Positions 51,129 to 60,016 of a DNA stretch of 64,000 bases are shown in pieces. Source of the DNA: Paenibacillus sp. LS1. GTDB lineage: Bacteria; Bacillota; Bacilli; Paenibacillales; Paenibacillaceae. The stretch's first letter is position 1; the number at the start of each line of letters is the position of its first letter. Both the position numbers and the translations under genes were made by a program. Under the pieces are notes generated by a model that saw only the letters and a list, made by a program, of their open reading frames with translations, made no database searches and was not told the origin of the DNA. Location: assembly GCF_026013365.1 (NCBI RefSeq), contig NZ_JAPDOE010000009.1, positions 166,431 through 230,430 on the forward strand. Reading direction: 5' to 3'.

Positions 51129-52361
51129 ATGTACAAAGAAGTGATACGCGTTGAGGACATCACAGGGTTCCAGTCCAGATCTGAAGAGTTTTTTCCACTG
51201 CACTGGTTTCGAAAAATGCTGTCCGAACATCCTGTGTATTATCACGAAGATACAGACACCTGGAATGTGTTCAGATACGATGATGTGAAGCAGGTCCTGA
51301 GCAATCATGCTTATTTTTCAGCTGAAGGAACCCGAACAACCATTGCGGTGGGAGCGAAGAACAACGAAGGCACACCTCCGGACAAATTAAACATTTCAAG
51401 TATTGATCCGCCCCGTCATCAAAAAAGTCGTTCGTTGTTGTCCGCTGCTTTTACACCCCGTAGTCTGAAAAACTGGGAGCCACGTATTCGCAACATTGCG
51501 CAGCAGCTGGTAGCCGATATTGAGCCGAATACGACCATTGATATTGTTCAAGCGTTGGCTGCTCCGCTGCCTTCGATGGTTATGGCTGATCTGCTCGGCA
51601 TCCCTCTCACAGACAGCCATCGCTTCAAGAACTGGGTAGATATTCTGTTTCAACCCACCAATCCGAACACGGCTGAAGAGAGTGAACTGAAAAAGCAGAC
51701 TGCAGCGCAAGAGTACTATCAATTTCTGTACCCGATTGTGGTTCATAAACGATCCCATCCTGGTGAGGATATCATTACGGATCTGTTGAACGTTGATGTT
51801 GAGGGGGAGAAGTTCACGGAGGATGAGGTTGTTCGCACGACCATGCTTCTGCTGGGAGCCGGTATTGAGACAACAAGCCATATGGTTTCCAATACGTTCT
51901 ATTCCTTCCTGTACGATGACCCGAGTCTGTATGGTCAACTAAGACAGAATCCCGAGTTGGTTCCGCTCGCAGTGGAAGAAATGCTTCGTTATCGGTTTCA
52001 TAATGCCAAGCGACATCGGACTGTGAAGCAGGATAACCAATTGCTCGGAGTAGACTTGAAAAAAGGAGATGTTGTCATCTCCTGGATGAGTGCAGCGAAT
52101 ATGGACGAGCAGATGTTTGAAGACCCATTTGAGCTAAACATTTATCGTCGGAATAACAAAAAACATCTTACCTTTGGCAATGGCCCACACTTTTGTCTGG
52201 GTGCCCCGCTGGCAAGAATGGAACTAAGCATTGCCTTAACTGCATTTGTAGAGAAGATTGCTCGGATTGAACCGGTGGAGTCCTTTGATCTGGAGAATAA
52301 TCTGGCCACTTCAGCTCCGGGACAGTCGTTAACCCATCTGCCAGTGAAGATCGTTGAGTAG
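51129..52361 (+). CDS. Cytochrome P450 monooxygenase
   Basis: Soluble bacterial P450 of 410 residues, similar in layout to the CYP107/YjiB group. The I-helix oxygen-activation motif is LLGAGIETTSHM (about 236-247), the K-helix ExxR lies in VEEMLRYR, and the haem ligand is Cys356 in FGNGPHFCLGAPLARME. DPPRHQKSRSLLSAAFTP (about 96-113) is the usual haem-contact region. No ferredoxin or reductase gene is adjacent, so electrons come from partners elsewhere. It stands alone with its own terminator, and the substrate is unknown. Confidence 0.94.
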   Translation: MYKEVIRVEDITGFQSRSEEFFPLHWFRKMLSEHPVYYHEDTDTWNVFRYDDVKQVLSNHAYFSAEGTRTTIAVGAKNNEGTPPDKLNISSIDPPRHQKSRSLLSAAFTPRSLKNWEPRIRNIAQQLVADIEPNTTIDIVQALAAPLPSMVMADLLGIPLTDSHRFKNWVDILFQPTNPNTAEESELKKQTAAQEYYQFLYPIVVHKRSHPGEDIITDLLNVDVEGEKFTEDEVVRTTMLLLGAGIETTSHMVSNTFYSFLYDDPSLYGQLRQNPELVPLAVEEMLRYRFHNAKRHRTVKQDNQLLGVDLKKGDVVISWMSAANMDEQMFEDPFELNIYRRNNKKHLTFGNGPHFCLGAPLARMELSIALTAFVEKIARIEPVESFDLENNLATSAPGQSLTHLPVKIVE

Positions 52362-52391
52362 AGGGAAAGGTTTATACTGGATACATTATAA

Positions 52392-52434
52392 AAAGCGGCA
52401 GATCAGACGTAAACGTCTTGATCTGCCGCTTTAC
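52392..52434. terminator. Bidirectional terminator between P450 and DHA2 pump genes
   Basis: A very long stem with arms AAAGCGGCAGATCAGACG and CGTCTTGATCTGCCGCTTT (one bulge) around a short loop. It carries T-rich tails on both strands and serves both convergent genes. Confidence 0.88.
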
Positions 52435-52467
52435 TTTGCTATGCAAGCAAGTATGAGGATGGACAAC

Positions 52468-53967
52468 TTAATTTGAATTCATGGAAACTTTTTGTCTAAC
52501 AACCTGTTTGATTTCTTCCTCTTTCGCTTGTTTGGTGCGTTTAATAAAGAAGGAAAGAACCAATCCCACGACAGCGATACCGATAATCACGACATAAGCA
52601 TCATTGATACCCTGGATCATGGATTCTGTGGCAAGCTGTTGTTGAGTAAGGCCATTGGCTGCACCAGTTGCCATCATATCCTGTACGTGTGCCGTTGTAC
52701 GGGAAGTCATGACACTCACGAGCAATGAAGTACCTACCGCACCCGCAACTTGTCTGACGGTGTTGGAGATGGCTGTACCATGTGCGCCGAGTCTTGGTGG
52801 CAGTTGGTTAAGTCCCGCCGTTTGAATCGGCATCATGAGCAAAGCCATACCAATTCGGCGACCGGTTGACATTAATACTAGGTAACCATAACTGGTTGAA
52901 TCCGTTAAATCGATGAAACCAATTGTCGTCACGATGGTGATCACCATCCCGATCACAGCCAGCCATTTCGCGCCAAATCGGTCAAACAATTTTCCGGCTA
53001 CAGGCATCAGGAATCCCATGACAAGGGCACCCGGAAGAAGTAATAATCCGGACTCCAGTGCGGTGTAACCACGTGCGTTCTGGAGATACAAGGGAAGCAA
53101 CATCATGTCAGCATACATGATCATCGTAATTGCGATACTGATGACCGTGGTCAGGGAGAACATGTTGTACTTGAAAGCCCGCAGGTCAAGCAGCGGAGTA
53201 TCTGAAACGAGCTGACGCCATGTGAACAGCGCAAGAGAAACAATACCAGCAGCAATACAGATAAGTACTTCTGCACTTGACCATCCCAGACTTCCTGCTC
53301 TGCTGAAGCCATACAGCAATGCGCCGAATCCGATGGTCGATAGCACAACACTCATCGTGTCGAACTTTGTGCTGACCCGTTCGGATACATTCTTCAGGTA
53401 TACAAACGCAAAGGCAATGACAATAAGAGTTAAAGGAATCATGCCGTAGAACATCGTTTGCCAAGAGTAGTTCTCCAGAATATAACCGGCAAGAGTAGGC
53501 CCGATTGCTGGGGCGAAAATGATGGCAAAACCAACCATACCCATGGCAGATCCTCGTTTTTCAGGAGCAAACAAGGTCAAAATAACGTTCATCAAGAGCG
53601 GCATGATAATACCGGCGCCCGCTGCTTGAATCATGCGTCCTGTCAGCAATGTACCGAAGTTGGTTGCAAGAGCGGAAACAATGGTACCAATCAGGAAAAT
53701 AAACATGGAAGCTTGGAATAATTGCTTGGTTGAAAAGCGTTGCATGAAGTAGGCCGTGATGGGGATCAGCACCCCGTTCACCAGCATGTAACCTGTCGTT
53801 AACCATTGTGCTGTTGCGGCTGAGATGTTAAAATCACCCATCAACTCCGGTGTAGCGACACTCATGATCGTTTGATTCAACGTTGCAAGGAAGGCTCCCA
53901 AAATCATGATAAACAGGATGGGGCCTTTCTTAACGGATAATTCTTCTTGTACTCTAGCCTGACTCAA
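52468..53967 (-). CDS. MFS multidrug transporter, DHA2 (EmrB/QacA) family
   Basis: Efflux pump of 499 residues with 14 predicted membrane segments. It starts with TTG; AAAGGA lies 9 bases upstream and the nearby ATG is out of frame. Typical features are LNQTIMSVATPELMGDFNISAATAQWLTTGYML (about 27-59), the motif A region QRFSTKQLFQASMF, motif C GFAIIFAPAIGPTLAGY, and the late motif GAHGTAISNTVRQVAGAVGTSLLVSV common in Firmicute DHA2 pumps. It is divergent from a TetR regulator and has a palindrome at its promoter. Substrate unknown. Confidence 0.94.
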   Translation of the reverse strand: MSQARVQEELSVKKGPILFIMILGAFLATLNQTIMSVATPELMGDFNISAATAQWLTTGYMLVNGVLIPITAYFMQRFSTKQLFQASMFIFLIGTIVSALATNFGTLLTGRMIQAAGAGIIMPLLMNVILTLFAPEKRGSAMGMVGFAIIFAPAIGPTLAGYILENYSWQTMFYGMIPLTLIVIAFAFVYLKNVSERVSTKFDTMSVVLSTIGFGALLYGFSRAGSLGWSSAEVLICIAAGIVSLALFTWRQLVSDTPLLDLRAFKYNMFSLTTVISIAITMIMYADMMLLPLYLQNARGYTALESGLLLLPGALVMGFLMPVAGKLFDRFGAKWLAVIGMVITIVTTIGFIDLTDSTSYGYLVLMSTGRRIGMALLMMPIQTAGLNQLPPRLGAHGTAISNTVRQVAGAVGTSLLVSVMTSRTTAHVQDMMATGAANGLTQQQLATESMIQGINDAYVVIIGIAVVGLVLSFFIKRTKQAKEEEIKQVVRQKVSMNSN

Positions 53968-54003
53968 TCCTTTTCATCCTTTCAATCCACGCGTGACTAA
54001 ATT

Positions 54004-54017
54004 TACAACGTGTTGTA
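54004..54017. promoter_or_regulatory. Candidate TetR operator TACAACGTGTTGTA
   Basis: Inverted arms TACAAC and GTTGTA around a 2-bp centre lie 37 bases upstream of the pump start. On the pump strand a -10-like TATACA overlaps the arm, so binding would repress. The divergent TetR-type gene is the likely source of the binding protein. Confidence 0.5.
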
Positions 54018-54188
54018 TAGTTTACATTGTATTTATTGAATTATATACATATTCGGACAGATTACAATTTACGTTATCGTGTGTTTTCGTTGTTTATTTT
54101 ACACAAAAATCGAATTTGTTGTTTAAACGAAGAATAAACGACTGTTTGTTTAAAATTGTAATGTTTAAAATTTGAAGGAGGGATACAT

Positions 54189-54794
54189 GTGAAAGACGAG
54201 AAGAAATCAGCCGTAGACCCAAGAATATTGCGAACGCGTCAGTTAATTCGAGGTGCATTTGTTGAATTGCTGCAGGAAATGGATATTGAAAAATTGTCAG
54301 TGAACAAAATTGCCGAACGAGCTACGATCAATCGGGTAACCTTCTACCTGCACTATCGCGATATTACAGATATGATGGAGAAGATGGCTGACGAGATGAT
54401 CGAGCATATTGAACGGATCGTGGATGAATATGCCCCTCATTTTGAGAAGCAACGGACAGAAGAGGCATGGCCTGTTCTGGTTAAGTTACTGGAGCATTTT
54501 GCAGAGAACGCCTCATTCTATCAGGTGGTACTTGCCACGAAGCGCACACCGATCTTTACCGAACGACTGCTCAAATTGTTGAGTACGCTGGTCAAAGCCA
54601 AAATTGATCGGGTGGAGATGGAGGATGAACTCGAAGAATCCGGCATTCATAAGGAGATTGCAATCTGGTACGGTTCTTCCGCCCTGATTGGTACCATTGT
54701 CGCCTGGTTGCGGAACGACATGCCTTATTCCCCGCATTTTCTGGCGAAACAATTCTCGTTGATTCGCTCTTACTCTTATAATGACCTGATATAA
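54189..54794 (+). CDS. TetR/AcrR-family regulator of the divergent pump
   Basis: A 201-residue regulator starting with GTG behind AAGGAGGG; the ATG two bases before runs into TGA. The helix-turn-helix (about 12-55) reads RQLIRGAFVELLQEMDIEKLSVNKIAERATINRVTFYLHYRDITDM. The C-terminal helical domain resembles the TetR_C-type of Firmicute efflux regulators. It is divergent from a DHA2 pump with about 220 bases between starts, the normal arrangement of a local repressor. Confidence 0.92.
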   Translation: MKDEKKSAVDPRILRTRQLIRGAFVELLQEMDIEKLSVNKIAERATINRVTFYLHYRDITDMMEKMADEMIEHIERIVDEYAPHFEKQRTEEAWPVLVKLLEHFAENASFYQVVLATKRTPIFTERLLKLLSTLVKAKIDRVEMEDELEESGIHKEIAIWYGSSALIGTIVAWLRNDMPYSPHFLAKQFSLIRSYSYNDLI

Positions 54795-54839
54795 TCAAAC
54801 TACAATTACACCTAACGTTAGTAAAGGAGGAATAATGTA

Positions 54840-55373
54840 ATGAAATATAGTGCAGAACGTATCTATGTGAGATTTTGGAATGTGGAAGATACCTCATTAC
54901 TTCTGGATCTACAAGTTCGTAATCGTACGGAAATTGAGAAAATCTCTGCGAGTAATCGGGACGAGTCTTTTTATAGTTTGGAGGGACAAAGAACACTCAT
55001 TGAGAGCTGGAACAAGAAGAGAGAAGAAGGGAATCGTTATTCCTTTGGTATTTTTCTACATACAACGGATGAACTCGTCGGTGAGATTTCTTTGTTCGAG
55101 ATCATATTGGATTCTACCCCAAAATGGATCGTTGGTTATGTAACGGATATTCTGTATCAAGGCAAAGGATATATGAGTGAAGCTCTGCAATGTGTGCTGG
55201 AATTTGCCAAGCATGAAACTGACATCACTCGACTTGAAGCTGGTGCTGTACCTGATAATATAGGCTCCATCCGTGTCCTTCAAAAAGCAGGATTCAAGGA
55301 GTATGGCTCACAGCCTGTGCCAATTCAGGGAACGTTGAAAGAACATACCATGTTTGCTGTGGATATACTATAA
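54840..55373 (+). CDS. GNAT acetyltransferase, RimJ/RimL type
   Basis: Acetyltransferase of 177 residues of the RimJ/RimL-like branch. It begins YSAERIYVRFWNVEDTSLLLDLQVRNR and carries the GYVTDILYQGKGYMSEALQCVLEFA acetyl-CoA region (about 98-122) and VPDNIGSIRVLQKAGFKEYG (about 138-157). AAAGGAGG lies upstream. It is 45 bases after the TetR gene and may share its transcript. The acceptor amine is unknown. Confidence 0.9.
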   Translation: MKYSAERIYVRFWNVEDTSLLLDLQVRNRTEIEKISASNRDESFYSLEGQRTLIESWNKKREEGNRYSFGIFLHTTDELVGEISLFEIILDSTPKWIVGYVTDILYQGKGYMSEALQCVLEFAKHETDITRLEAGAVPDNIGSIRVLQKAGFKEYGSQPVPIQGTLKEHTMFAVDIL

Positions 55374-55449
55374 GCAAGATGTTTTACTATTTACTATATA
55401 TAAGTTGAACTAATCACTTACACGATAATGGAAAGGACAGAAAAAACCT

Positions 55450-56124
55450 ATGGCTACTATACTCGTTGCTGACGACGATGCGAACATTCGCGAACTTGTC
55501 TGTCTATTTCTCAAAAACGATGGATTCACCACTGTGGAAGCTGCGGACGGTAAGGAAGCTCTCACCGTGTATGGCGAAACGACAGTTGATCTGGTTGTGC
55601 TTGATATTATGATGCCTGTCATGGATGGTTGGGCACTGTGCAAGGAACTCCGGAGAGCCAATCCCGACCTCCCGTTACTCATGCTGACGGCGAGAGGAGA
55701 GACTTGGGAGAAGGTGAAAGGGTTCGAACTGGGTACGGATGATTATTTGACGAAACCGTTCGATCCATTGGAGCTGACCGCTCGTGTCCGAGCATTACTG
55801 AAACGATACAAAATCGGCTCCACACATACAATCCAGTTTGGGAACGTTATTTTGGATCGTCAGACGTATAAGGTGACGAGAGGTACGGAGTCGCTTACGT
55901 TACCACTTAAGGAGTTTGAACTTCTGTATAAGCTTGCTGGAACACCAGGACAAGTCTATACACGTGAGCAATTGATCGATCAGATATGGGGGATTGATTA
56001 CGCCGGAGATGATCGAACAATAGACGTACATATTAAACGCCTGCGCGAACGATTCGCAACTACACCTGATTTTCGGATAGAAACGGTGCGCGGGCTAGGG
56101 TACAGACTTGAGGTCCATGAATGA
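55450..56124 (+). CDS. OmpR/PhoB-family response regulator
   Basis: Response regulator of 224 residues. The receiver domain (about 1-118) has acidic pocket residues DDD (8-10), the phospho-acceptor Asp52 in VVLDIMMPV, and the conserved Thr and Lys in LTARGE and YLTKPFDP. The winged-helix effector domain (about 128-222) has LPLKEFELLYKLAGTPGQVYTREQLIDQIWG and DDRTIDVHIKRLRERF. It overlaps its kinase gene by four bases. Members of this family bind direct repeats at 11-bp spacing, and such repeats are found before two nearby hydrolase genes. Confidence 0.95.
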   Translation: MATILVADDDANIRELVCLFLKNDGFTTVEAADGKEALTVYGETTVDLVVLDIMMPVMDGWALCKELRRANPDLPLLMLTARGETWEKVKGFELGTDDYLTKPFDPLELTARVRALLKRYKIGSTHTIQFGNVILDRQTYKVTRGTESLTLPLKEFELLYKLAGTPGQVYTREQLIDQIWGIDYAGDDRTIDVHIKRLRERFATTPDFRIETVRGLGYRLEVHE

Positions 56125-57491
56125 TCCGATCCATATATATTCGTGTGGTCCTGACCTTTCTGGGGTCTGTCATCGCTGGTACGATCATTTCATTTTTTGT
56201 GTCTACCTGGATATTCGAAGAAAAATTGAACGAAAACGCTCAAATTAACCTACGAAACTTCGGACAAGACGTTGTGCAGATTTATAAGGCCCTCCCAGTG
56301 AGTGAAGCGGACTTGTACGTCAGTGGAATGAAACAGCTTAGTTCCTATCATATTCGAATTTACGAACCTTCGGGTGAGTTCAAAAATTATGGAAAGCTTA
56401 ACGGACATAAGTCTGCTGCTGTGACGAGCGAGCAACTTAAGAAAGTATTAGATGGCGGCGTTGTTCAAGAAACAACGAGTGGAATTGCTACAGGGTTCCT
56501 AGGTTTACCATTGAAAACGGAGATGGGAACGAAAGCGATATTTTTGGAAACACTCGCACCGCCTTCAACCTCTTTTGTGATCAAGTGGGGTTTAATTTTT
56601 GCAAGCTGTTCGTTGATTGCAGGAAGCTTGTTGATTCTGGTTGCTTCTGTATATCTGGTGAGACCCATCAAGAAATTGACCAAAGCGACCAAACGGATTG
56701 CAGCTGGAGATTTCAACGTCAAGCTGAACATCAAGCAAACGACTGAGATTGGTACGTTGGCCCGCAGCTTTGAAGAAATGATGCATGATCTGAAGCAGTT
56801 GGAGCAGATGCGCAGGGAATTCGTTACGAATGTTTCGCACGAGGTTCAGTCTCCACTCACCTCGATATCCGGTTACGCTTCAGCACTGAAGCAAGTTAAC
56901 CTCTCGGAGCAAGAGCGAAACCGTTACCTGGATATTATCATCTCCGAAGCGAAACGAATGTCCAAAATGAGCGATAGCCTGCTCAAGCTGAGTTTACTTG
57001 AGTCGCAGTCCCAACAATTACGGCTGAGCTCCTTAAGCCTTGATGAACAGATCAGGCGGGTCATCGTGGCGCTTCAGCCGCAATGGTCTGGGCGCAACAT
57101 TCATTTCGAGCTTGATTTGGAGAACGTTAAGGTAACGGCTGATCACGATCAGTTAAATCAGGTATGGACGAACATCCTCGGAAATAGCATCAAGTTCTCC
57201 AAGGATGGCGGTATGATTAAAGTCAGTATGGAAGAGGATTTCAAAAATGTGACTGTTCGAATAACCGACACGGGCATTGGTATTCCCCTTGAAGACCAGA
57301 AGCGTATATTTGAGCGCTTTTTCAAGGCAGATCGTTCCCACAGTCGTAAATATGACGGAAGTGGAATGGGACTTGCCATCGTTAAACAGATCGTATCGCT
57401 TCATCAGGGTGACATCCGAGTGGAAAGCGAACCTGGTCAAGGAACGACCTTTATTATTACGTTGCCAATCCATCCACCAACGGATAGTTAG
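56121..57491 (+). CDS. Membrane sensor histidine kinase
   Basis: Kinase of 456 residues. A transmembrane segment at about 5-27 and another at about 157-180 enclose an extracellular sensing region of about 130 residues. A HAMP domain (about 180-232) follows, then the phospho-acceptor His240 in NVSHEVQSPLTSI and an ATPase domain with the N box (about 350), the G1 box TDTGIGIPLEDQ, FERFFKADRS and GSGMGLAIVKQIV. It should phosphorylate the overlapping OmpR-type regulator. The signal is unknown. A strong terminator follows the gene. Confidence 0.95.
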   Translation: MIRSIYIRVVLTFLGSVIAGTIISFFVSTWIFEEKLNENAQINLRNFGQDVVQIYKALPVSEADLYVSGMKQLSSYHIRIYEPSGEFKNYGKLNGHKSAAVTSEQLKKVLDGGVVQETTSGIATGFLGLPLKTEMGTKAIFLETLAPPSTSFVIKWGLIFASCSLIAGSLLILVASVYLVRPIKKLTKATKRIAAGDFNVKLNIKQTTEIGTLARSFEEMMHDLKQLEQMRREFVTNVSHEVQSPLTSISGYASALKQVNLSEQERNRYLDIIISEAKRMSKMSDSLLKLSLLESQSQQLRLSSLSLDEQIRRVIVALQPQWSGRNIHFELDLENVKVTADHDQLNQVWTNILGNSIKFSKDGGMIKVSMEEDFKNVTVRITDTGIGIPLEDQKRIFERFFKADRSHSRKYDGSGMGLAIVKQIVSLHQGDIRVESEPGQGTTFIITLPIHPPTDS

Positions 57492-57560
57492 GCTCATAGT
57501 ATAGGCCGATGCATAGGCCAATGAATAGAATATCCTTTGGAGTAACTAAAGCGAATTCTC

Positions 57561-57612
57561 ATGCCGTGTGTAACATGCAAGTTTCCTTGTATGTTACATA
57601 TGGCATTTTTTT
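57561..57612 (+). terminator. Terminator of the two-component operon
   Basis: A roughly 20-bp stem with arms ATGCCGTGTGTAACATGCAAG-like and its imperfect complement, loop TTTC, then T7. Confidence 0.88.
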
Positions 57613-57616
57613 GCTT

Positions 57617-57660
57617 GTTCATATTCCGTTCATATTAAGGTCATAGGGAGTACATCTTTG
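57617..57660 (+). promoter_or_regulatory. Four 11-bp direct repeats, probable response-regulator operator (copy 1)
   Basis: Consecutive 11-bp units start at 57617, 57628, 57639 and 57650: GTTCATATTCC, GTTCATATTAA, GGTCATAGGGA, GTACATCTTTG. Each begins with a G(T/G)(T/A)CAT core. Eleven-base tandem half-sites are the normal target of OmpR/PhoB-family dimers. The block lies between the terminator of the two-component operon and the first hydrolase gene. Confidence 0.7.
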
Positions 57661-57720
57661 TTAGTTAGGCTTGAATTAGCGGCCTGTTAGGCCAATAAAC
57701 ACAGATGAGGATAGGAGCAG

Positions 57721-58710
57721 ATGAATGTGAATCAACAAGCAGAGAAAGAAGTGCAGAGTAAAACAAAAACAAAGAAAGTGTTAAGCATCTTGTTTAAAGT
57801 GTTTGGCGCAATCGTTATCGTAATCCTACTTTTTATAGCCACGGTGTATACCGTTAACAAAATCAGTAGTTATTCGGAGCAAAAAAGAATGGAGCCGTAT
57901 GGTCAACATGTATCTGTGGACGGGAAAAATATGAATGTGTTTATTCAAGGTGAAGGTGAGGAAACGATTGTGCTTCTGCCTGGTTTTGGAACGGCGTCAC
58001 CTGCACTTGATTTTAAGCCACTTATTTCAGAGTTATCTCCATATTATAAAGTCGTCGTGGTTGAACCCTTTGGTTACGGGTTGAGCGATCAGACCGAAAA
58101 GGAACGCAGTACAGCGAATATCGTCAGTGAAATTCATGAAGCGTTACAGAGTCTACATATTGATCGTTACATCTTGATGGGTCATTCCATCTCGGGCATC
58201 TATAGTCTGGATTATGTGAACAAATATGCAGATGAAGTAAGTGCATACGTTGGGCTGGACACCAGTGTTCCCGCGATTAGTGAACAGAAGGTTGAAGCAT
58301 CAGAAATCGTACCGATTCAATGGTACCGTAACTTGGGTTTCCCACGTTTGCAATTGAAAATGAGTGATGATCCATATGCTGGGCTACCGTATGATGAACA
58401 AACCAAAGAACAATTGAACATTTTGATACAAAAGAACATGTTTAATCCAACTCAATTGAACGAGATTGTAAGCATGTATTCCAACTTTAAAACAGCTGAA
58501 CAGCTAACGTTGCCTGTCAATCTCCCGGTTCTTTTCTTTGTACAAAAGAATCATCCGGCAGTGGACAATTGGGTTCCTGAACACGAGAAGTTAATAGAGG
58601 ACTCTGTGCGTGGTGAAATGGTTCTGCTGGAAGCAAATCATTATTTATACCGTTCCCATGCCAAAGAAATAGCTGAACAATTAAGGAGTTTTATGGTGGG
58701 AGTTCAATAA
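57721..58710 (+). CDS. Membrane-anchored alpha/beta hydrolase (paralogue 1)
   Basis: A 329-residue hydrolase with a basic N-terminus, one membrane segment (about 20-43, VLSILFKVFGAIVIVILLFIATVYTV) and an exported alpha/beta-hydrolase domain. The nucleophile is Ser156 in GHSISG, the oxyanion region is VLLPGFGTASP, and the final His lies in EANHYLYRSH. ATG 57721 has AGGAG only 3 bases upstream and GAGG 10 bases upstream, so GTG 57727 is an alternative start. A close paralogue follows. Substrate unknown. Confidence 0.88.
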   Translation: MNVNQQAEKEVQSKTKTKKVLSILFKVFGAIVIVILLFIATVYTVNKISSYSEQKRMEPYGQHVSVDGKNMNVFIQGEGEETIVLLPGFGTASPALDFKPLISELSPYYKVVVVEPFGYGLSDQTEKERSTANIVSEIHEALQSLHIDRYILMGHSISGIYSLDYVNKYADEVSAYVGLDTSVPAISEQKVEASEIVPIQWYRNLGFPRLQLKMSDDPYAGLPYDEQTKEQLNILIQKNMFNPTQLNEIVSMYSNFKTAEQLTLPVNLPVLFFVQKNHPAVDNWVPEHEKLIEDSVRGEMVLLEANHYLYRSHAKEIAEQLRSFMVGVQ

Positions 58711-58762
58711 CTCCATCAGGTATAGGCTCCCGTGCCAGTAACGTCGCAACATTTTCTTGCTT

Positions 58763-58806
58763 GTTCATATTCAGTTCATACTGACGTCATGGAGAGTACA
58801 TTTTCA
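58763..58806 (+). promoter_or_regulatory. Four 11-bp direct repeats, probable response-regulator operator (copy 2)
   Basis: Units start at 58763, 58774, 58785 and 58796: GTTCATATTCA, GTTCATACTGA, CGTCATGGAGA, GTACATTTTCA. The array matches the copy before the first hydrolase gene in spacing and core and is also preceded by TTGCTT. TAAGAT at 58812-58817 may be the -10 box. Confidence 0.7.
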
Positions 58807-58874
58807 TTGGATAAGATTTCATTAGCAGCAGAGAAGACAACCGAACAAACAGTTCAAGACAGGAGAAGATCAGA

Positions 58875-59858
58875 TTGACACAACCAGAAGGAAAGAAAGC
58901 CAAGAATAGAACCAGGGTCAAGAAGATACGAAATATTATACTTAAAGTACTAGGAGCAATCTTAATCGCCATTATTCTTTTTCTAGGTATTGTTTATATC
59001 ACCAATGTGGTCAGTAGCAATTCAGAGGCGAAAAAGATAGAACCTTATGGTCAGCATGTGTCTGTAGACGGGAAAAATATGAATGTGCTCATTCAGGGTG
59101 AAGGCAAGGAAACGATTGTGCTTCTGCCTGGTTATGGAACCGCAACACCAGCGCTTGATTTCAAGTTGCTTATTGATCAATTATCACCATATTACAAAGT
59201 TATTGCTGTTGAGCCATTTGGTTATGGATTAAGTGATGAAACTGAAAAAGAAAGAACCACAGAGAATATCGTAAGTGAAGTTCATGAAGCTCTGCAACAA
59301 CTTGATATTCATCAGTACATGCTCATGGGTCACTCCATTGCAGGCATTTACGGCATTGACTATGTGAACAAATATCCGGATGAGGTAACTGCTTTTGTCG
59401 GTATTGATAGCAGTGTTTCAACACAACCGAGTATTACAGATGCCAAGTTCCCATTAAAAACGTTTGCTCTTCTCCGAAATACAGGTCTCTTAAGATTAAT
59501 GATGAGTGCGGGTGCTGACCCCTATGAGGGGCTTGCATTTGATGATCAGACGGTTGAGCAGATGAAAATGATCTCGAATAAAAACATGTATAATCCTACG
59601 TCATTAAACGAGATGGATCATATTTATTCCAATTTTAAAGGTGCTCAAGGTTTAACCTTCCCTAAAGATCTTCCACTTCTTCTGTTTGTACAAGCAAATA
59701 ATGAAGGTGTAGAAGGATGGATACCGCTGCATGAAGGGCAGATCAAAGATTCGGTACATGGGAAAGTAATCACCATGGATGGCGAACATTACTTGCACCA
59801 TACGTTATTCAAAGAAATAGCTGAAGACGTTAGAGCTTTTATGAACGAAGCGAAATAA
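58875..59858 (+). CDS. Membrane-anchored alpha/beta hydrolase (paralogue 2)
   Basis: A 327-residue tandem duplicate of the preceding hydrolase, starting with TTG behind AGGAG. It has the same layout: basic N-terminus, one membrane helix (about 23-46), the conserved EPYGQHVSVDGKNMNV stretch, LLPGYGTATPALDF, nucleophile Ser154 in GHSIAG, and His in DGEHYLHHT. Divergence is greatest in the cap region (about 180-250), which may change the substrate. A terminator follows. Confidence 0.88.
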   Translation: MTQPEGKKAKNRTRVKKIRNIILKVLGAILIAIILFLGIVYITNVVSSNSEAKKIEPYGQHVSVDGKNMNVLIQGEGKETIVLLPGYGTATPALDFKLLIDQLSPYYKVIAVEPFGYGLSDETEKERTTENIVSEVHEALQQLDIHQYMLMGHSIAGIYGIDYVNKYPDEVTAFVGIDSSVSTQPSITDAKFPLKTFALLRNTGLLRLMMSAGADPYEGLAFDDQTVEQMKMISNKNMYNPTSLNEMDHIYSNFKGAQGLTFPKDLPLLLFVQANNEGVEGWIPLHEGQIKDSVHGKVITMDGEHYLHHTLFKEIAEDVRAFMNEAK

Positions 59859-59913
59859 ATAGGGTGTAAAAGTATACTCGTGACTTAACAGATATGCATT
59901 AAAGAATATGAAG

Positions 59914-59937
59914 AACCGTCCTGTAGGACGGTTTTTC
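59914..59937 (+). terminator. Terminator after the second hydrolase gene
   Basis: Stem AACCGTCCT/AGGACGGTT with a 2-nt loop as drawn, followed by TTT. Confidence 0.8.
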
Positions 59938-59965
59938 CATAATATGATTAATTCGGCCGTTGCCG

Positions 59966-60011
<46 letters not shown>

Positions 60012-60016
60012 TTCAA

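Noticed and set aside
51129..54794. P450 and DHA2 pump as one biosynthetic cluster
   Set aside because: They are convergent with a strong bidirectional terminator between them, and no scaffold-forming enzyme is near.
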